DNA from: CAZPXH01 sp964591085
GTDB lineage: Bacteria; Spirochaetota; Spirochaetia; DSM-27196; CAZPXH01
DNA: 64,000 bases
Assembly: GCA_964591085.1 (NCBI GenBank)
Contig: CAZPXH010000005.1
Location: 124,001-188,000 of the forward strand
Direction: 5' to 3'
Below the pieces are notes generated by a model, which made no database searches, had not been told where the DNA came from, and saw nothing but the letters and a program-made list of their open reading frames with translations. Positions within the stretch are counted from its first letter, which is position 1. Each line of letters opens with the position of its first letter. This document shows positions 1 to 7,485 of this stretch, in pieces. Both the position numbers and the translations under genes were made by a program.

Positions 1-350
1 CCGCCCGGGTCCCCGGGGATAGCCGCGCGCCAGCCATCCAGTGCGCCCATGGCAGAAACCAGGGACCCGCCCACCGGGCGGGAACTGCTGCCATCATCCG
101 GACGGAACAGGAGCTGCGGGTTCCGGGCAGTCCCGGTGAGTGAAAGAACACCGGGAAGCAAGCCTTCTGCAGCCATTACAGCCTCCTCCGCGGTATCCGC
201 TGGCTCGGGCTCAACGCTGTTCTCCCGGAGGCCGGCCGCAACCGTGGGAATAGCCCCACACACAACAAGCAGCAGGGCAATTCCTGCTCCGTGCAGGAGG
301 GATCGGCGCGCCGAGCTTCGGGCGTGGAGCTCCGGAGACGTGCCCCACAC
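1..350 (-). CDS. Secreted protein of unknown function, C-terminus outside window
   Basis: An open minus-strand frame runs from a GTG at 350 past the left edge (at least 116 codons, no stop). The N-terminus has a basic stretch (ARSSARRS) followed by a hydrophobic core (GIALLLVVCGAIPTVAA), a convincing Sec signal peptide. The cysteine in the core is preceded by Val, so a lipobox is unlikely. The mature part is rich in Pro, Gly and Glu and I recognise no domain. It starts 13 bp after the stop of the upstream lipoprotein peptidase gene on the same strand, so the two probably share a transcript. There is no clear Shine-Dalgarno sequence before the GTG, so the exact start is uncertain. Confidence 0.5.
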   Translation of the reverse strand, partial: MWGTSPELHARSSARRSLLHGAGIALLLVVCGAIPTVAAGLRENSVEPEPADTAEEAVMAAEGLLPGVLSLTGTARNPQLLFRPDDGSSSRPVGGSLVSAMGALDGWRAAIPGDPG

Positions 351-363
351 TTGGATTCGGGGA

Positions 364-2319
364 TCAGTCTCCAACCGCAATTACCACCAGGGACATCTGC
401 AGTTCCGTCTCACTCTTACCATCCACGGGCAGGGTGATCCCCCAGGTTGCTGAGTCGCCTGCCGCCAGCCTTCCGGCGTAGTAGAACTGATTGGAGAAGG
501 CCGGCTGGCTTGCGGTCAGCGACGGGCCATGCACGCCAACCAGGAAGGGCCCCACATCGACCCCGCCGCTGTCCGCCTGCACGTAGTTGAAGTGGTTGAT
601 GCTTCCCAGGCTGTATATGGTCCCGTCCACCGTGGATTCAAAGAAGCCACCGTTGTTCAGGGATGGCACGTCCCCGGCGGGCTGGATCTGGCTGGTGATG
701 ACGGAAACTCCCCATTCCCCGATCAGATGACCAAAGATCTGCTCGGGGGTCCCGCTGATCGGCAGAAGCTCAAGCGCCTCCAACGCCCTGACCACCGCGG
801 TCTCATCTCCGTAGGGCTGCTGCATGATTTCCCGCACCAGCGCTGCCCCACCGTAGGTGCGCGCGAGCCAGGCGGTGAAGGCATAGGCGGTAGCGTAGCT
901 CTCCAGCACCTCGGGGCCAATCTGGTCAAAGCTGTCCGTTCGGCGGGTTGGGTAGGCGTTGAAGCGGGGAAGCCGGCCCTCAACAATAGGTGGTGAGCCC
1001 GGCGCGCCAGCGTTGTCCGTGCTTTCCAAAACTCCACGGGGACCCGTCACACCGTAGCTTGCCAGGAGCTCGGACGACGCAAAGTCTTCTGCGAGCATGG
1101 ACAGCCCTTCGTTGAGCCAGACATCGCTGGACTCGGACGGAGCCAGACGCAGGACGTCCCGCTGATAGAAGTGGATCATGTGCTGGAACTCGTGTGCCAG
1201 GGTGCTGATCATTTCCCGGGGCCAATAGTCCGATGGCTCCCACTCATCGTCTGTGTCAGCGGTGTCTTCCAGCGCAAAGAGCGGTGCATCCAGATAGAAG
1301 ATCAACTCGCCGTTGGAGTCGACGGTTAGATCAAACGGGTTCTCGGGGTCGGCTTGATCCGGATCAAAGTTATTCAGCGAGTAGAAGTAGCCGAGCACCA
1401 CCGGACCCGAAAGGGACGGGGAATAGTCCTCATCGATATCGTAGAGGTAGACCGTGATCCGGTCGGTCTCCGAGATGAGGTTAGCGTAGTCGTGGTCGCC
1501 CCATTCTTCTCCGTAGATGCCGGTGATCAGGTCATAGATGTCGTTGCCATCACCGGACAGGAGGAAGCTCTCCAGGACAGCGTCCACAATGGCTTCGCGC
1601 CGCGTGGCACCACCGTTCACCGCCCAGAAGGCAGGGCTGTTCTCCCAGAACTCGTCATCCGCCCAGACTTCCAGGGTCTTGGGGCCGAATTCGGTCTGCA
1701 CCTCATCCGCAATTCCCACCAACCCGGAAGGCCGCTCGACGGTCTGTAAGCTGTTGTCAATGAAATCAAAGGTGTTGACCGTCCACTCCGCTGAGCCAAC
1801 GTGTGCAGGGTCGTAGTCATTGTCGCCCCGGGTACTCCCAAGCCTCCCGGTCTGCGGTTCGGGGGCGATCTGGGCGGTCCGCTGGGCCTGCAGGCGCATG
1901 GTCTCTGCGGCAGACTCGTTCCGGCCGCGGATGGGAATCAGGCCCCCCGCAGGGTCAGAAACCGGACCCGTGCCGAACACGCTTCCGCTCCGGCTCTGGG
2001 AAAGAATGCTCGATATTGGTGCTGGCGCGGCCCCGGCAACGGTCTGTCCGCTTCGGAGGCTCACGTCCGGCGCATCACTGGCTGTCTGGGACCGTGGGTT
2101 GGTGAAGACGAAGTACACGTCCTTGGCAGCGCCGTTAAGTTCGTAGCCGCGGACACGGACCGTCTCCTCGGCGTCATTGCGGGTCTCCACAATCACATCC
2201 GCAGGACCGGTGTAGAAGAGGCTGCAGGAGCCCAGAAATAGCAGCAGGGCAAAAGACCCAGTCAGGCGCCGTGCCAGTCTTGCGCGGGAAACCCCGGTGC
2301 GGGCTCCAGTAGCGTTCAT
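364..2319 (-). CDS. Lipoprotein, M30 (hyicolysin)-like zinc metallopeptidase
   Basis: The product is about 651 residues. The N-terminus is basic, then hydrophobic, ending in a lipobox (LLLFLGSC), so it should be a lipid-anchored envelope protein. The central part carries LAHEFQHMIHF, an intact HExxH zinc motif, and about 25 residues later WLNEGLSMLAEDF. This pairing is typical of M30 hyicolysin-like peptidases and supplies the expected downstream Glu region. The first ~150 mature residues are low in recognisable motifs and rich in Ser/Gly/Ala. I chose the ATG at 2319 because GGAGG lies six bases before it; an ATG ten codons upstream lacks this. The substrate is unknown. Active-site residues are all present, unlike the degenerate peptidase-like protein at 24.5 kb. 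Confidence 0.8.
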   Translation of the reverse strand: MNATGARTGVSRARLARRLTGSFALLLFLGSCSLFYTGPADVIVETRNDAEETVRVRGYELNGAAKDVYFVFTNPRSQTASDAPDVSLRSGQTVAGAAPAPISSILSQSRSGSVFGTGPVSDPAGGLIPIRGRNESAAETMRLQAQRTAQIAPEPQTGRLGSTRGDNDYDPAHVGSAEWTVNTFDFIDNSLQTVERPSGLVGIADEVQTEFGPKTLEVWADDEFWENSPAFWAVNGGATRREAIVDAVLESFLLSGDGNDIYDLITGIYGEEWGDHDYANLISETDRITVYLYDIDEDYSPSLSGPVVLGYFYSLNNFDPDQADPENPFDLTVDSNGELIFYLDAPLFALEDTADTDDEWEPSDYWPREMISTLAHEFQHMIHFYQRDVLRLAPSESSDVWLNEGLSMLAEDFASSELLASYGVTGPRGVLESTDNAGAPGSPPIVEGRLPRFNAYPTRRTDSFDQIGPEVLESYATAYAFTAWLARTYGGAALVREIMQQPYGDETAVVRALEALELLPISGTPEQIFGHLIGEWGVSVITSQIQPAGDVPSLNNGGFFESTVDGTIYSLGSINHFNYVQADSGGVDVGPFLVGVHGPSLTASQPAFSNQFYYAGRLAAGDSATWGITLPVDGKSETELQMSLVVIAVGD

Positions 2320-2392
2320 TGCGTTCCTCCGTGTGTATACGTAGCGCACCAGCTTGCCGCTTCCGGCTGTGTGCAGCGCGTGCGCAGTTGCC

Positions 2393-4015
2393 TCACTCCA
2401 CCTCTCCGGTTCTGCCCCAGTGCAGGAGCCGCCCGGAGTTGAGCGCGCTGAACTGCCCGCTCCGGCTCAGATCCAGGCCAGGCCGGATGCTCGCTGGATT
2501 CCCCTCCGCAAGCCGCAGGCCAATCCTCAAGCCCGCCCGGAAGCGCCAGCGCCCGTCCGTACCGGGTGAAAAATAGGGGATACTGTTGTTTGGTTCCACA
2601 AATAGATTCCCGGGTACGGGAACCAGGCTGCTCGCGTTGAATCGATAGCCGACTTCCGCATCCAGCACGGCGAACATGCCCGGCCGGTCCAGGCGAACAG
2701 TCGGTGCTATCTGTACCATTGTCTCTACCGGGCCCGCGCCCAGCCATCTCGTTCCCTGACCGCCCTGCGCGTACCGGCTGAACTCGTGCCAGGGATTGCC
2801 CGGAGACTGCGCACCCCGGAGGACAAGCTCCAGCAGACCCCCGGCGCGGAGCTCACCAAGGCTGCTGGCAAGCGCGGGGCTCGCCAACTCCAGACCAAGG
2901 GCAAGGCTGTTCTCCCCGTGCAGAAAGCCAACCATATTGTCCTCAACCCAGAGTTCCTGTAGCTCGCCCCCGCCGGTCCAGGAATGCAGGGGCAGGTAGC
3001 TGTAACCGTAGCGGGCGTCCGTTGCGCTCTCCGTGTTTCCGGTCCCGATGGACTGGAACGTGTACTTGGTGGCCATGGCTGCGCCAAGGCGGAACTCCCA
3101 GCCTCCCAGGATGCTACGGAGCTCAAGCATCGCCGCGACCTTGTTGGGGTTCTGGGCCCCTTCCGGGTTCAGGACGGCATTGGCATTGGCGTCATCCACC
3201 AGGACCTGGCCGATGAGATCAAGCGAACCCAGCTCGGCGATCCCCAGGAATCCAACGATGCTGTTGTCGTTGCCGCTGCGGCCCCAGGGCTTGCCCGTGG
3301 TGCGGTCCTCGTACTGGAGGAAAAAGCTGGGGATTGGGGTGAGCCAGTAGCCAATCTCCAGCGGCGGAATTGAGGACCGCGGCTGGGTAAAGACCGTTGC
3401 GTCCTGAAAGGCCAGTGTAAAGCGCTCCTGCCTTCCAACTCTCACGCCAATGGTCTTGATCACCGCGCCGCGATTTGGAACCGGAGCAAGCTCCGAGTCC
3501 AGGGCGGAATTGAGATTGAGCTGCAGCCACCTGCTTGCAGCAAAGAACCTGCCGCCGTCATAGCTCAGGTCCAGAAGCGTTGCCGGAAGGCCACGAGAAT
3601 TGACGAACAGGCTGTAGCGGGAATCAACCGCATCCCGGTGCCGCAGGCGCCCGCCGCTGAATTGGAAGTCCCCGATTCCCAGCTCAAGCCCGGCACTGTC
3701 TACCAGGAAGGTATACTCTCCGTAGAAGTTGCTGTGGGAGGAGGTGAAGACGCCGGTGCTCCGCATCTCAAACTCGGTCTGGAAGGCAAAGTTCGCTGCG
3801 CGATGGATCAGCGAGAGGCCGCCACTCGCGGACTGGTCACCCAGGCCCGCGTTGCCGCCAAACAGGACACTCCCCGAGGTGCCAAAACCGTCGGCTTCAC
3901 TATCCTGGGCGGCAATGCCTGCTGTTCCCAGGATCAAGGTGATGACGAGGACCCAAGCCACACGCAGAGCCGTTACCGCCAGCCGTGGGCCGCTTGGACC
4001 ACGGGCCAGGATCAC
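2393..4015 (-). CDS. Outer-membrane beta-barrel protein, possibly Wzi-like
   Basis: About 540 residues with a signal peptide (RVAWVLVITLILGTAGIAAQ). The mature part has alternating hydrophobic/aromatic strands, many Gly and Tyr/Phe residues, no cysteine-rich motif and no enzyme signature, as in outer-membrane barrels. Its strand pattern and repeated R-x-N and SR-type segments resemble the divergent neighbour at 4047-5672, so I infer a related pair, tentatively of the Wzi-like capsule-assembly family. The start is uncertain: GTG at 4015 is used, but a GTG at 4075, seven bases after a TATATT, is an alternative with 20 more residues. It ends 73 bp before the lipoprotein peptidase gene, probably in one operon. 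Confidence 0.65.
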   Translation of the reverse strand: MILARGPSGPRLAVTALRVAWVLVITLILGTAGIAAQDSEADGFGTSGSVLFGGNAGLGDQSASGGLSLIHRAANFAFQTEFEMRSTGVFTSSHSNFYGEYTFLVDSAGLELGIGDFQFSGGRLRHRDAVDSRYSLFVNSRGLPATLLDLSYDGGRFFAASRWLQLNLNSALDSELAPVPNRGAVIKTIGVRVGRQERFTLAFQDATVFTQPRSSIPPLEIGYWLTPIPSFFLQYEDRTTGKPWGRSGNDNSIVGFLGIAELGSLDLIGQVLVDDANANAVLNPEGAQNPNKVAAMLELRSILGGWEFRLGAAMATKYTFQSIGTGNTESATDARYGYSYLPLHSWTGGGELQELWVEDNMVGFLHGENSLALGLELASPALASSLGELRAGGLLELVLRGAQSPGNPWHEFSRYAQGGQGTRWLGAGPVETMVQIAPTVRLDRPGMFAVLDAEVGYRFNASSLVPVPGNLFVEPNNSIPYFSPGTDGRWRFRAGLRIGLRLAEGNPASIRPGLDLSRSGQFSALNSGRLLHWGRTGEVE

Positions 4016-4046
4016 TGGAGCTATTCGTTCAGAGACAGTTGCCGAT

Positions 4047-5672
4047 GTGCGAGCTGCGAAATGGAGACCTGACACTCCTGCCAATATAGCACCTCGGCGT
4101 CTGGTGGCACTTGCCGTGGCAGCGCTGTTTCTGGCTGCCGGCCTCCCCGCGCAGTCACCCCGTTCGCGTGCGCAAGCAGATCCTCGGGACATGCTGCTTC
4201 CTGGCGCGTTCCGCGCGCTGGAAACCGAGCTCCTCCTCCAGGGCCGGGTTCCGCGGACGCTCAGCCTGCCGGCACCCGCCGCCGCGTTGGTGCCCACTTT
4301 CAGCACCGCAGCCGCGTCAAGCACCGCAGCCGCGTCAAGCACCGCAGCATTGGAACCGGTGGAGAGCGTGCCGGTATCCCTCCAACCCGGCGTTGGACTG
4401 GGCCTTGTGTGGGCCAGCGGGCGCCGGGACCTGGTGCTGCCATCCTACGCCGATCGTGCGCCGGTCCTGGATCTGGGAATCCGGCTGGACTTTGGACAGT
4501 CCCTGCGCATGTACGGAGATCTCGGAATCCGGGAGGAGCGCTTTGCCGCAGATGATCCGGAGAACCTCAGCACCATTCCCAACAGCGGCAGCTGGATAGA
4601 CTACGAGTTCCCCTTCCGAAGCGGCATCATTGCCGGCGGAGACGGCTGGCAATTTACCCTGGCGCGGGATCGTGTCCGGGTGGGGCCTGGCTTGTCCGGA
4701 CAGCTTGTGTTGGGCTCGCATCTGCCTTTCGTAGATCACGCCCGCCTCAGCCTGTGGAACCAGGTCATGCAGTTTCAGACCTGGGTTGTTGGCATTGAGC
4801 CCTGGCTGACGGAGGCCGAGCGAACACGGGACGGTGAGCCGGAAGAACGCGCTAAGAACCTGCTTCTCCATCGATTTGAGTACGCACCGGGGGACAGGCT
4901 GCTCATCGGCCTGACAGAAGGATTGATGTTCTCCGGGCAGCGCCTGGATGTGGCGCGCCTGAACCCGGCCTCCATCCTCCACAACTTCTATCTCTGGGAG
5001 TATGCCGCCTCGCTGTCCGCGTTGGACCTCAGCTTTGCGATCGCGCCCGGGGTTGCGCTGTACGGATCTGCGGCAATGAATCAGCTGCAGTCCCCGTTTG
5101 AAATCCGGACCTACGGAGCGGATGGAATCCCCAACGCGCTTGCGGCCCTCGGTGGTCTTCAGGCTGCCCGAGCGCTGGAGAACGCGTTTGCCCTGCGCCT
5201 GGACCTGGAGTACGCCTGGCTCAATCCCTGGATGTACATCCGGGAGACCCAGCTCCGCAGCTTCACCTGGAGGCACCGCTACACGTCCAACTACCTGCGG
5301 GGACGCCGGCTACAGACCCTTCCGCTGGGCCACCGCTGGGGCCCGGACAGCCGGGGAATTGTCGGGCGTCTGGCGCTTGAGTCCCGCGTGGGGCGGGAAG
5401 GCTTCGTGGGACTTGCCGCGCAGCTGGAGATTTCGGAACACGGCGAGCAGACGGTTCTCAGTGCCTACGATGAGGGGCCGGATGCCACCTCCTTGCAGAC
5501 CCCGTCGGGGACTGCCGAGACCCGTCAGCTTGCGGCGCTGATGCTGGACTGGGAGCTGCCGCTTGGATCGTTCCGGCTGGTGATGGAGACCGAGTACCGG
5601 ATCCTGCTCAGCAGCAGCACGGATGCACAGACCAACCAGGGCCTCTACGCCGCGCTGCGCGTCCACCGGTAG
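4047..5672 (+). CDS. Outer-membrane beta-barrel protein, Wzi-like family
   Basis: About 541 residues with a basic N-terminus and a hydrophobic segment (LVALAVAALFLAAGLPAQ), then an Ala/Ser-rich linker and a long barrel-like region. Features that recall Wzi-type capsule-assembly proteins are DRVRVGPGLSGQLVLGS, a following LLLHRFEYAPGDRLLIGL stretch and RLNPASILHNFY. Family knowledge suggests a role in surface polysaccharide attachment or export; that is inferred, not shown. The gene is divergent from the barrel gene at 2393-4015, with starts only tens of bases apart, so the two may share a control region. The start is not decided by a Shine-Dalgarno: GTG at 4047 or GTG at 4104 both leave a workable signal peptide. 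Confidence 0.65.
   Translation: MRAAKWRPDTPANIAPRRLVALAVAALFLAAGLPAQSPRSRAQADPRDMLLPGAFRALETELLLQGRVPRTLSLPAPAAALVPTFSTAAASSTAAASSTAALEPVESVPVSLQPGVGLGLVWASGRRDLVLPSYADRAPVLDLGIRLDFGQSLRMYGDLGIREERFAADDPENLSTIPNSGSWIDYEFPFRSGIIAGGDGWQFTLARDRVRVGPGLSGQLVLGSHLPFVDHARLSLWNQVMQFQTWVVGIEPWLTEAERTRDGEPEERAKNLLLHRFEYAPGDRLLIGLTEGLMFSGQRLDVARLNPASILHNFYLWEYAASLSALDLSFAIAPGVALYGSAAMNQLQSPFEIRTYGADGIPNALAALGGLQAARALENAFALRLDLEYAWLNPWMYIRETQLRSFTWRHRYTSNYLRGRRLQTLPLGHRWGPDSRGIVGRLALESRVGREGFVGLAAQLEISEHGEQTVLSAYDEGPDATSLQTPSGTAETRQLAALMLDWELPLGSFRLVMETEYRILLSSSTDAQTNQGLYAALRVHR
4302..4348 (+). repeat. 18-bp tandem repeat inside a coding region
   Basis: AGCACCGCAGCCGCGTCA occurs twice head to tail (4302-4319 and 4320-4337), followed by a partial third copy. 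It encodes an STAAAS linker just after the signal peptide of the Wzi-like protein. Because 18 is a multiple of three, gain or loss of a unit would change linker length without breaking the frame. Confidence 0.85.
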
Positions 5673-5691
5673 GTTGCACCGCAGGTGGACA

Positions 5692-5735
5692 GCATGCCCA
5701 TTCAGCGGGCGGGGGCGCCCGGTGAACGGGCATGC
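5692..5735. terminator. Long imperfect palindrome between convergent genes
   Basis: The outer arms are GCATGCCC and GGGCATGC (8 bp) and the inner arms CGGGCG and CGCCCG (6 bp) around GGGG. The 6-base segments between them also pair at four positions. It sits 20 bp after the stop of the Wzi-like gene and overlaps the last codons of the convergent glycosyltransferase gene. There is no T-tract on either side, so a classical intrinsic terminator is not supported; a bidirectional transcript-end structure is the likeliest role. Confidence 0.5.
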
Positions 5736-6898
5736 TCTGCGTCGCTCAGGCGGCCTTCCAGAATGGTTTGGGCAACCCGCGACGTACCGTTTGACAGGCC
5801 AAGGTTCCGAATATGCTGGCTCAGCGCGGCCAGGCGTCCCGGGTCTGCCACCAGCTCGCGAACCAGCTGTCCCGCACGGGGCGGGGAGGGCTCGTAGAAG
5901 CCGCTTCCGGACTGCACCACAAACTGCACGTTGCCAAGCTCCTGCCCGTGGATGAACTGGCAGACAATCGCCGGCGTGGCGCTGAGCAGGATCTCCCAGA
6001 TGGTGCTCGCGCCGCCCTTGGTGAGGATGAGGTCGGAGGCGTGCAGGAGTTCGTACATGAAGTCCACAAAGCCGTAGATCTTCACCGTACGTCCGGCGAG
6101 CTTGGGCCGGATATGCGGTAACTTCAGGATCAGGCGGGACTGCAGCTTGAGGAGCTCGTTTCTCCCGGCCACTAGGGCAACATCACAGTCTGCTCCGCTT
6201 TCCAGGATTGCGTGCAGGAAACGTTCGCCGCCAAAGATTCCCTCGCCGCCACCCGCGATGAGCACCAATCTGCGCTCCGGCCGAAAGCCTTCCCGCTCGC
6301 GGAAGGCGCTGATCTCCTGCGGATCCGGCTCTCGCTCAAAGCGCGGCTGAATCACCGGCGCGCGGACCAGGAGGGGCGCGTGGTAGCTCTTCACACGGTC
6401 CGCCACCTTGCGGATCCCCGGTGACATCACGATAGTGGGCGTGCGGCTCCGGTGAAACCAGAAGGGGTGAACGGAGAACGGATCGGTCACCAGAGTCCAG
6501 GCCGGGATTCGGGTTCCCAGGTCCCGCTGAGCCCGCTGCAGTGGCACCGTCAGGAGGCTGTGCGCGTTGACTATTCGGGTTGGTCGGAAGTCGGCGATGA
6601 CATCCCGCAGGCAGCGGCGCGTAAGACGATCGATGCTCTCCTGATTCCAGGTCATCACCGCTTTGGACATGCTGAGCTCGTAGATGAGCGTCCACAGGAA
6701 CGGCAGGGTTGATGCTGCCACGCGATAGCCGTTCTCAATGAGTCGCCTACGGCCCGGTTCCCGGGGGTTGATGGCGTTCAGCAGCAGGGTCTCTGTGCCC
6801 GGAGCCAGCGTCTCCATTGCCGCTGCAATGGACCGGCACGGACCAAGGTGCCCGGCACCGGTCTGCAGGTAGGTGAAGAGGATGCGTTCTGTGGGCAT
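5702..6898 (-). CDS. GT28-type glycosyltransferase (MGDG synthase / diacylglycerol glucosyltransferase-like)
   Basis: About 398 residues. The N-terminus (RILFTYLQTGAGHLGPCRSIAAAM) has the glycine-rich GAGH loop of MGDG-synthase and MurG-like GT-B enzymes. The second half has LIAGGGEGIFGGERFL, then KIYGFVDFMYELLHASDLILTKGGASTIWEIL, the usual donor-nucleotide site with the conserved TKGG, followed by GQELGNVQFVVQSG. Family knowledge points to transfer of a sugar to diacylglycerol or a related lipid at the inner membrane face; the sugar and acceptor cannot be read from sequence. The ATG at 6898 is chosen because the family motif begins right after it; upstream in-frame codons give an unlikely leader. 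The gene is convergent with the Wzi-like gene and its 3' end lies within a long palindrome. Confidence 0.8.
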   Translation of the reverse strand: MPTERILFTYLQTGAGHLGPCRSIAAAMETLAPGTETLLLNAINPREPGRRRLIENGYRVAASTLPFLWTLIYELSMSKAVMTWNQESIDRLTRRCLRDVIADFRPTRIVNAHSLLTVPLQRAQRDLGTRIPAWTLVTDPFSVHPFWFHRSRTPTIVMSPGIRKVADRVKSYHAPLLVRAPVIQPRFEREPDPQEISAFREREGFRPERRLVLIAGGGEGIFGGERFLHAILESGADCDVALVAGRNELLKLQSRLILKLPHIRPKLAGRTVKIYGFVDFMYELLHASDLILTKGGASTIWEILLSATPAIVCQFIHGQELGNVQFVVQSGSGFYEPSPPRAGQLVRELVADPGRLAALSQHIRNLGLSNGTSRVAQTILEGRLSDAEHARSPGAPAR

Positions 6899-6990
6899 TG
6901 AATCTCCGGTCCGGGGATTCACACTGTGCACAGCATACCCGATAGGCATAGACTCCGCCCTGCAGCCTTGGATGTCAAAGGAGGAATTCT

Positions 6991-7368
6991 ATGACACGGA
7001 ACTCGCGCGCAAAGCTCGTTGTTCTCGGCGTGCTGGCCCTGGTGGTATTTGCCGGGTGTACCACCCTGGAGCTCAGCGCGGTAGGCCTTGATGAAACGGT
7101 CAGCATGACTGGAACCATTGCGGGCCAGCCCTACGAGGTGATTGATACCATTCGTGGCACTGTCCGCGGGGTGTGGATTCTCGGCTTCCCGCTGGTACAG
7201 CCGGATGTCCGTTCCGTTCTCATCCGGGAAGGCCGCGGCGCCGACGGGTTTGTGAACGTGGAGATCATCACGCGGACGGGAATCATTGACTGGGCGATCA
7301 CAACAGTTACCGCTGGCTTCATTACCAGCCGGGTTGTGATTGTTGAGGCCACCGCGGTGGAGCTCTAG
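6991..7368 (+). CDS. Small lipoprotein of unknown function
   Basis: 125 residues with basic N-terminus, hydrophobic core and a lipobox (LVVFAGC), followed by TTLELSAVGLDETVSMTG. The C-terminal half is a short hydrophobic, beta-rich segment ending in IITRTGIIDWAITTVTAGFITSR. A very good ribosome-binding site (AAAGGAGGAATTCT) precedes the ATG. The gene stands alone between the divergent glycosyltransferase gene and the ileS promoter. No family is recognised with confidence. Confidence 0.75.
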   Translation: MTRNSRAKLVVLGVLALVVFAGCTTLELSAVGLDETVSMTGTIAGQPYEVIDTIRGTVRGVWILGFPLVQPDVRSVLIREGRGADGFVNVEIITRTGIIDWAITTVTAGFITSRVVIVEATAVEL

Positions 7369-7384
7369 GCGCAATCCGCGCTGA

Positions 7385-7413
7385 TTGACAGCCCTCCGGG
7401 GCGTTTGTACTCT
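7385..7413 (+). promoter_or_regulatory. Sigma-70-type promoter of ileS
   Basis: TTGACA (7385-7390) and TACTCT (7408-7413) are separated by exactly 17 bp. The -35 is a perfect consensus match. The predicted transcript start near 7420 leaves a leader of about 65 nt before the GTG of ileS. Confidence 0.7.
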
Positions 7414-7425
7414 TCGGCCGAATCG

Positions 7426-7466
7426 GGGCCCGGCGCTCGCTCCACGCGGGCGTGACGGGCCCTTTT
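7426..7466 (+). terminator. Leader hairpin with T-run between ileS promoter and start
   Basis: GGGCCCG (7426-7432) can pair with CGGGCCC (7456-7462), which is followed by TTTT. An inner CTCGC/GCGGG stem extends it. It lies downstream of the predicted ileS promoter, so it could act as an attenuator; it could equally be the terminator of the lipoprotein gene for transcripts entering from upstream. It is too short for a T-box. Confidence 0.5.
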
Positions 7467-7485
7467 CCATTTCAGGGGGCGGTAC

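Noticed and set aside
4335..5276. A 313-codon minus-strand frame opposite the Wzi-like gene
   Set aside because: No domain, no ribosome-binding site; the plus-strand gene has a signal peptide and barrel pattern.
7414..7485. T-box riboswitch upstream of ileS
   Set aside because: The leader is only about 65 nt, too short for the stem I and antiterminator of a T-box.
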